Assembly: GCA_040275425.1 (NCBI GenBank)
Contig: JBEOKB010000205.1
Coordinates: 1-9,216 of the forward strand
Length of the DNA: 9,216 nucleotides
Origin: Pinisolibacter sp040275425
Lineage (GTDB): Bacteria; Pseudomonadota; Alphaproteobacteria; Rhizobiales; Ancalomicrobiaceae
Direction: 5' to 3'
The position numbers and the translations under genes were made by a program. Positions 5,594 through 9,216 of this stretch are shown piece by piece; within the stretch, counting starts at the first letter, position 1, and the number at the start of each line of letters is the position of its first letter. Under the pieces are notes generated by a model. It was not told the DNA's origin. It was given only the letters and a program-made list of their open reading frames with translations, and searched no databases.

Positions 5594-6571
5594 TCAGCGG
5601 GTCATCTCGGCGACGAGCGCGGCGATGTCGGGCACGGCGCGATCGGCGGCGGCGGCGCCGATGGCGATCGCGTCGGCGGCGCGGTGGAAGTCGAACAGGC
5701 CGATGTGGCCGAGACGGGGGGCGATCATCACGTCGGGCGGGTCGCCGGCCAGGCGCGAGCGGGTGATGCGGTCCTGGATGATGTTGAAGCTCTCCATCAT
5801 CACGCCGGAGAGGCCGGGGCGATCGGAGCCGAAACCGAACAGGCGGCGCAGCAGGCTCTGGCCGGTGCCCTCGGCGGGCGGGGGCTGGTGGGCGGCGGCG
5901 CCGTCGGCGGGCAGGGTCTGGACCACGGTGCCGTGGGCGAAGGTGTCGGTCGACAGGTTGGCGGCGATGACCAGATCGGCGCCGAGCGCGCGGCAGACCG
6001 AGACCGGGACCGGATTGACCAGGGCACCGTCGACCAGCAGGCGGCGGCCGATGCGGATCGGCTCGAAGATGCCGGGCAGGGCGTAGCTGGCGCGCAGCGC
6101 GTCGACGAGGCGGCCGGAATTGAGCCAGATCTCGTGACCGGTGGCCAGTTCGGTCGCCACGGCCGTGAAGGGGCGGCCGAGATCCTCGATCAGGAGGTCG
6201 TCGATCTGGGAGACGATCAGTGCGGCGAGGGTGTCGCCGTTGATCAGGCCGGAGCCGCCGAGGTGGAGGTCGAGCAGCGAGAACACCCGGCGGGGGGTGA
6301 GGCCGCGGGCGAAGTCCTCGAGCTGGTCGAGGCGGCCGGCGAGATCGCAGGCACCGACCACGGCGCCCATCGAGGTGCCGGCGACGACGTCTGGGACGAT
6401 CCCGGCCTCGGCCAGACGGCGGACGACGCCGATCGCCGCCCAGCCGCGCGCGGCGCCGCCACCGAGCGCCAGGCCGATCCTGGGGCGACGCGGCGGCTCC
6501 ACCGGGACCAGGGCACCGCCCTCGCCGCTGCCGTTCATGCCGAACAAACGCCTCGTCACACCTTCGAGCAT
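5594..6571 (-). CDS. Patatin-like phospholipase (RssA/NTE type)
   Basis: The 325-residue protein has a patatin domain from about 31 to 210. It shows the oxyanion-hole GGGAARG (37-43), the nucleophile Ser67 in GTSMG (65-69) and the catalytic-dyad Asp181 in DGALVNPVP (181-189). It should be a lipid acyl hydrolase using a Ser-Asp dyad. There is no signal peptide or clear membrane helix, so it is probably cytoplasmic or peripheral at the membrane. An Ala/Pro-rich linker (221-240) splits the domain from a C-terminal part (250-325) in which DVMIAPRLGHIGLFDFHRA (280-298) is typical of bacterial family members. The ATG at 6571 has AAGGAGG with a 6-base spacer. The frame stays open far upstream, opposite the methyltransferase gene, but that is GC-driven and not a fusion. 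It has its own likely promoter and shares a terminator with the CBS gene. Confidence 0.95.
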   Translation of the reverse strand: MLEGVTRRLFGMNGSGEGGALVPVEPPRRPRIGLALGGGAARGWAAIGVVRRLAEAGIVPDVVAGTSMGAVVGACDLAGRLDQLEDFARGLTPRRVFSLLDLHLGGSGLINGDTLAALIVSQIDDLLIEDLGRPFTAVATELATGHEIWLNSGRLVDALRASYALPGIFEPIRIGRRLLVDGALVNPVPVSVCRALGADLVIAANLSTDTFAHGTVVQTLPADGAAAHQPPPAEGTGQSLLRRLFGFGSDRPGLSGVMMESFNIIQDRITRSRLAGDPPDVMIAPRLGHIGLFDFHRAADAIAIGAAAADRAVPDIAALVAEMTR

Positions 6572-6603
6572 GTGATCCTCCTTCGGATCTTCTCTCGATG
6601 TGG

Positions 6604-6640
6604 AGATTAAACCGGTTCGATTCAAGAAATCATGAACGCA
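6604..6640 (-). promoter_or_regulatory. Likely promoter of the patatin gene
   Basis: This is the only AT-rich stretch in the 155-base space upstream of the patatin start. Reading minus, TTTAAT (6611-6606, 5 of 6 to TATAAT) would place the transcript start near 6599 and leave a leader of about 28 bases carrying the GGAGG. The -35 match is poor (CATGAT at a 17-base spacer). An AACCGGTT palindrome (6610-6617) overlaps the -10. Confidence 0.35.
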
Positions 6641-6726
6641 GACGGGGTTTCGCACGATCGCTCGAGACGCGGGTCGGACGGCGCGGGATCGATCGGGAGG
6701 GGGGGGTGGAAAGCGGCTCGGGGCGA

Positions 6727-7485
6727 TCAGCGCGGCGGCACGGGCAGGACGCGGCGTTCGCCGAGGGTCTCGGCGAGCGAGGCCTGTTCGGTGCCGGCGA
6801 GGGCGGCGAGGACGGCGTCGATGCGGGTGGCGGGCTTGAGCAGCAGCGCCCACAGATCGAAGCGGCGGACCTGGGTGCGGACGTCGACGAAACCGGCGGC
6901 GAGGGCGACCACGGCGAGACGACGGCGGGTGAAGCCGGTGCGGTGGGCCATGGCGTGTGCGCCGGCGGCGATCGAGGAGCCGTGGCCCCACAGCATGTCC
7001 ACGGGCGTGATCGGGCCGCTGACGGAGTCGTAGGCGACGGTGTCGGCGTCGTGATCGACGATGAAGCGGGCGATGGCGCCGAGGTCGGGGCAGGTGACGA
7101 GGGCGAAGCCGTCCGGCTTCAGCACGCGGGCGAACTCGGCGAAGGCCGGGGCGACGCGATGGGCCTCGAGGTGCTCGACGTTGTGCGACGACCACAGCGC
7201 GTCGACACTGGCGTCGGGGACGGCGGCGCGCATGTCGGTGATGTCGGCGAGGATGTCGGGCTCGACGTCGGCGGCGATGTCGAGGCGCAGCTCGCGCCAG
7301 TCGGGTGCGTGAAAGGCGCGGTGCAGGCGGCGGCGTTCGGGATCGGGGCGGCCGCAGCCGACGTTGAGGACGCGGCGACGGCCGTCGTCGGCGAAGAGCG
7401 CGGGCACCGGCGCCGCGACCGCAACGACGGGCGCCGGGGGCGGCGTCCGATCGGCGGGGCGGGAGCGGGCCTTGCGCTTCTTCAC
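6727..7485 (-). CDS. Class I SAM-dependent methyltransferase
   Basis: The 252-residue protein has an N-terminal basic and Pro/Ala-rich segment (1-33), then a Rossmann-type methyltransferase core. Motif I is VLNVGCG (39-45), the acidic residue after beta-2 is Asp69 (LRLDI), and the motif around beta-4 to beta-5 reads LWSSHNVEHL (97-106) then FARVLKPDGFALVTCPD (118-134). This resembles Methyltransf_11-type enzymes; substrate and product are not predictable. The start is GTG at 7485, and its G-T-G-A overlaps the TGA of hisI, a classic translational-coupling arrangement. The next methionine is residue 85, well inside the fold, so GTG is the only reasonable start. It lies downstream of hisI in one unit, an unusual partner because alphaproteobacterial hisI is more often near folE. 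No clear terminator follows. A run of eight G lies at 6699-6706. Confidence 0.9.
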   Translation of the reverse strand: MKKRKARSRPADRTPPPAPVVAVAAPVPALFADDGRRRVLNVGCGRPDPERRRLHRAFHAPDWRELRLDIAADVEPDILADITDMRAAVPDASVDALWSSHNVEHLEAHRVAPAFAEFARVLKPDGFALVTCPDLGAIARFIVDHDADTVAYDSVSGPITPVDMLWGHGSSIAAGAHAMAHRTGFTRRRLAVVALAAGFVDVRTQVRRFDLWALLLKPATRIDAVLAALAGTEQASLAETLGERRVLPVPPR

Positions 7486-7985
7486 GTCTCACCGTCTCCG
7501 TGGTCGTGGCCGCAGCCGCATTCGCCGGTGGTGGCGTAGACCTTCGCCGGATCGAAGGCCGGGTCGGTCTCGACGAAGGCGAGGGGCGCGCCGAGCGCGC
7601 CGCCGACCGGCACTTCGCGATAGAAGCAGGAATGAAAGCCGCGATGGCACGAGGCGCCGTGGCCCTCGACCGTGACCTCGAGCACGACCGCGTCCTGGTC
7701 GCAGTCGACGCGCAGACGCTTCACGATCTGGCGATTGCCCGAGGTCTCGCCCTTGACCCACAGCGATTGCCTCGAGCGGCTCCAGTAGGTGGCGACGCCG
7801 GTCTCGACGGTGCGCTTCAGGGCCTCGGCGTTCATGTGGGCGAGCATGACGACGTCGCGGCTCTCCACCTCGATCACCACGGCGGTGACGAGGCCGGAGG
7901 CGTCGAAACGGGGCGTGAGGACGGTGCCCATCTCGAGGGCGTCGTTATCGGCGGGAGCGGCGGGAAAGAGCGGCGTTTCGGTCAT
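7482..7985 (-). CDS. hisI: Phosphoribosyl-AMP cyclohydrolase
   Basis: HisI hydrolyses phosphoribosyl-AMP to ProFAR, the third step of histidine synthesis, in the cytoplasm. The 167-residue protein shows the full signature: WSRSRQSLWVKGETSGN (68-84), the metal-binding DCDQD (94-98) and the zinc ligand region C113-H114 with C120 (SCHRGFHSCF). It is the single-domain form without HisE. The ATG at 7985 gives the N-terminal length usual in rhizobia. Only a short AGG precedes it. A TTGACC (8020-8015 on minus) could be a -35, with a poor -10 close to the ATG, so the message may have almost no leader. The family normally ends near FDPAKVY (144-150); here 17 further residues include CGCGHDH (156-162), a possible extra metal site. 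The stop overlaps the start of the methyltransferase gene. Confidence 0.97.
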   Translation of the reverse strand: MTETPLFPAAPADNDALEMGTVLTPRFDASGLVTAVVIEVESRDVVMLAHMNAEALKRTVETGVATYWSRSRQSLWVKGETSGNRQIVKRLRVDCDQDAVVLEVTVEGHGASCHRGFHSCFYREVPVGGALGAPLAFVETDPAFDPAKVYATTGECGCGHDHGDGET

Positions 7986-8090
7986 ACGACCTGGGTACGC
8001 CCGGTCGCGGCGAGGGTCAACCGGAGGATTTCCGCGAGAGGCGCGCTCGACTATTCTGGTGTGGGTTCCCCGTCGGGAGGAGGAGATCGC

Positions 8091-8309
8091 ATGGCTCCGC
8101 ACGTCGTCGCGCGCCGGATCGCGCCGTTCATCGGCGCGCCGATCGCCGTGATCGCGGGGCTGGCGATGGAGACGCCGATTCGCTCGATCCTGGTCGGGTT
8201 CGGCACGTTCATCGCGATCGTGTGGATCGGCGACGCGATCTGGAAGGCGCGCGCGAGCGAGGAGGAGATCCGCCGCGATCTGGAGGAGCGGGCGCGCGAC
8301 TTCCCGTGA
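8091..8309 (+). CDS. Small two-helix membrane protein, unknown function
   Basis: The 72-residue product has two hydrophobic segments, about 11-25 and 31-51, and a charged, probably helical C-terminal tail (SEEEIRRDLEERARD, 56-70) likely to be cytoplasmic. I recognise no family. The ATG at 8091 has a strong purine-rich GGGAGGAGGAG ending 5 bases before it. It is divergent from hisI, with 105 bases between the two starts. TATTCT at 8052-8057 is a possible -10, but no good -35 is visible. It converges on thrS, and the 117 bases after its stop contain only small GC-rich stems without a U tract. The strong ribosome-binding site, membrane character and sensible composition make it likely to be real. 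Confidence 0.75.
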   Translation: MAPHVVARRIAPFIGAPIAVIAGLAMETPIRSILVGFGTFIAIVWIGDAIWKARASEEEIRRDLEERARDFP

Positions 8310-8390
8310 GGGGGGCGTCGGGTATCCGGTCGGGGCGCGGCGGTCGAACCGCGACGGGCTCCCCGACGGTCGTCGCCGGGGAGTGACGCC

Positions 8391-8426
8391 TCAGGCGCTC
8401 TCGCGCTCGCGCTTCACGTGGTCTCC
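8391..8426 (-). other. In-frame coding remnant after the thrS stop
   Basis: Directly after the thrS TGA, the same frame continues for 11 sense codons (GDHVKRERESA) to a second TGA at 8391-8393. The 19 bases 8401-8419 repeat 8437-8455 inside thrS with one mismatch, exactly 36 bases apart, so the frame is kept. This looks like a duplicated or displaced 3' end of thrS. Translation beyond the stop is not expected. Confidence 0.6.
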
Positions 8427-9216
8427 TCAGACGACGTCGCGCTCGCGCTTGACGTCGGGCGGGGTCGCCTCCTCGGTCAGCTCGGCGATGACGTCGACGA
8501 GCGACTTGACCGTGTTGGCCTGAGAGCCGAGACGGCGCACCGCCACGGTACCCTCCTCGGCCTCGCGCTTGCCGCAGACCAGGATGACCGGCACCTTGGC
8601 GAGGCTGTGCTCGCGGACCTTGTAGTTGATCTTCTCGTTGCGGAGATCGACCTCGGCGCGGAAGCCGGCCTTGCGCAGCTTCTTGTGGACCTCGGCCGCG
8701 TAGGCGTCGGCGTCGGAGGTGATGGTGGTGACCACCACCTGGGTCGGGGCGATCCACAGCGGGAAGTGGCCGGCCCAGTTCTCGATCAGGATGCCGAGGA
8801 AGCGCTCCATCGAGCCGCAGATGGCGCGATGGATCATCACCGGCTCCTTCTTGGAGCCGTCGGCGTCGACGTAGAAGGCGCCGAAGCGGGTCGGCAGGTT
8901 GAAGTCGACCTGGGTGGTGCCGCACTGCCATTCGCGGCCGATGGCGTCGCGCAGGGTGTATTCGAACTTCGGCCCGTAGAAGGCGCCTTCGCCGGGGTTG
9001 ATGCCGGTCTTGATGCGGCCGCCCGACTGCGCCTCGATGGTCTTCAGCACCTCGGTCATCACGCTCTCGGCGCGGTCCCACAGGTCGTCGGAGCCGACGC
9101 GCTTCTCGGGGCGGGTGGAGAGCTTGACGACGATCTCGTCGAAGCCGAAGTCCGAATAGACCGACAGGATCAGGTCGTTGATCTTCATGCACTCCTCGGC
9201 CATCTGGGCGTCGGTG
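8427..9216 (-). CDS. thrS: Threonyl-tRNA synthetase, C-terminal part (5' end outside window)
   Basis: The last 263 residues of ThrS, the class II synthetase that charges tRNA-Thr, are visible. The catalytic core covers roughly the first 140 residues. It contains YGPKFEYTLRDAIGREWQCG, TQVDFNLPTRF and class II motif 3 (GSMERFLGILIEN), with the MIHRAI histidine just before it corresponding to a zinc ligand in the family. The anticodon-binding domain begins near FPLWIAPTQV and includes VDLRNEKINYKVREH and VPVILVCGKREAEE, ending in DVKRERDVV. All expected blocks are in order and uninterrupted, so the gene is intact here. Editing and N-terminal domains and class II motifs 1 and 2 lie outside the window. 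The 3' end is odd: the VKRER-coding stretch is repeated in frame just past the stop. Confidence 0.98.
   Translation of the reverse strand, partial: TDAQMAEECMKINDLILSVYSDFGFDEIVVKLSTRPEKRVGSDDLWDRAESVMTEVLKTIEAQSGGRIKTGINPGEGAFYGPKFEYTLRDAIGREWQCGTTQVDFNLPTRFGAFYVDADGSKKEPVMIHRAICGSMERFLGILIENWAGHFPLWIAPTQVVVTTITSDADAYAAEVHKKLRKAGFRAEVDLRNEKINYKVREHSLAKVPVILVCGKREAEEGTVAVRRLGSQANTVKSLVDVIAELTEEATPPDVKRERDVV

Noticed and set aside
5594..7492. Possible fusion of the patatin protein with a 307-residue upstream extension
   Set aside because: The extension is arginine/proline-rich, lies out of frame over the methyltransferase gene, and a strong Shine-Dalgarno precedes the ATG at 6571.
8351..8390. 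Hairpin between the small membrane protein gene and thrS (stem 8359-8365 with 8377-8383)
   Set aside because: Only 7 bp with an 11-base loop and no U tract on either strand; not enough to call a terminator.

Overview
The window is very GC-rich with dense, mostly single-gene transcription units. It looks like an alphaproteobacterial chromosome, most likely Hyphomicrobiales (Rhizobiales). The support is a PAS_5-type protein, a tandem PilZ protein, a small membrane protein resembling the DUF6949 family, and an exact TTAA-N7-TTAA box of the kind bound by the alphaproteobacterial cell-cycle regulator CtrA. I see no insertion sequence, phage gene, tRNA, rRNA or CRISPR array. This is a core-genome neighbourhood, not an accessory island.

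Left part (1-1307): a partial minus-strand gene for a membrane-anchored hypothetical protein starts at 623. It is divergent from a small three-helix membrane protein (772-1101), and the CtrA-like box lies between them. A strong hairpin terminator follows the small gene. Next, on plus, is a gamma-class carbonic anhydrase-like protein (1308-1835) with all three metal-binding histidines.

Middle (1836-5564): a 542-base gap between convergent genes holds no convincing ORF but several strong hairpins and dyads. Two separate minus-strand genes follow: a tandem PilZ protein (2378-2992), a likely c-di-GMP receptor, and a PAS_5-type protein (3094-3765). Then come two plus-strand genes, a rhomboid intramembrane protease (4151-4861) and a stand-alone CBS-pair protein (5065-5496). 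The CBS gene has a dyad in its short leader and a strong hairpin terminator that also serves the convergent patatin gene.

Right part (5594-9216): on minus, reading right to left, are thrS (partial, C-terminal 263 residues), hisI, a class I methyltransferase whose GTG start overlaps the hisI stop, and a patatin-like phospholipase. A 72-residue membrane protein is encoded divergently from hisI on plus.

The genes cover histidine synthesis, tRNA charging, second-messenger sensing, lipid hydrolysis and membrane proteolysis. Apart from the hisI-methyltransferase coupling there is no obvious multi-gene system, and I do not claim one. The best leads are the CtrA-like box, the hairpin-rich convergent gap, a partial duplication just past the thrS stop, and a Cys/His tail on HisI.
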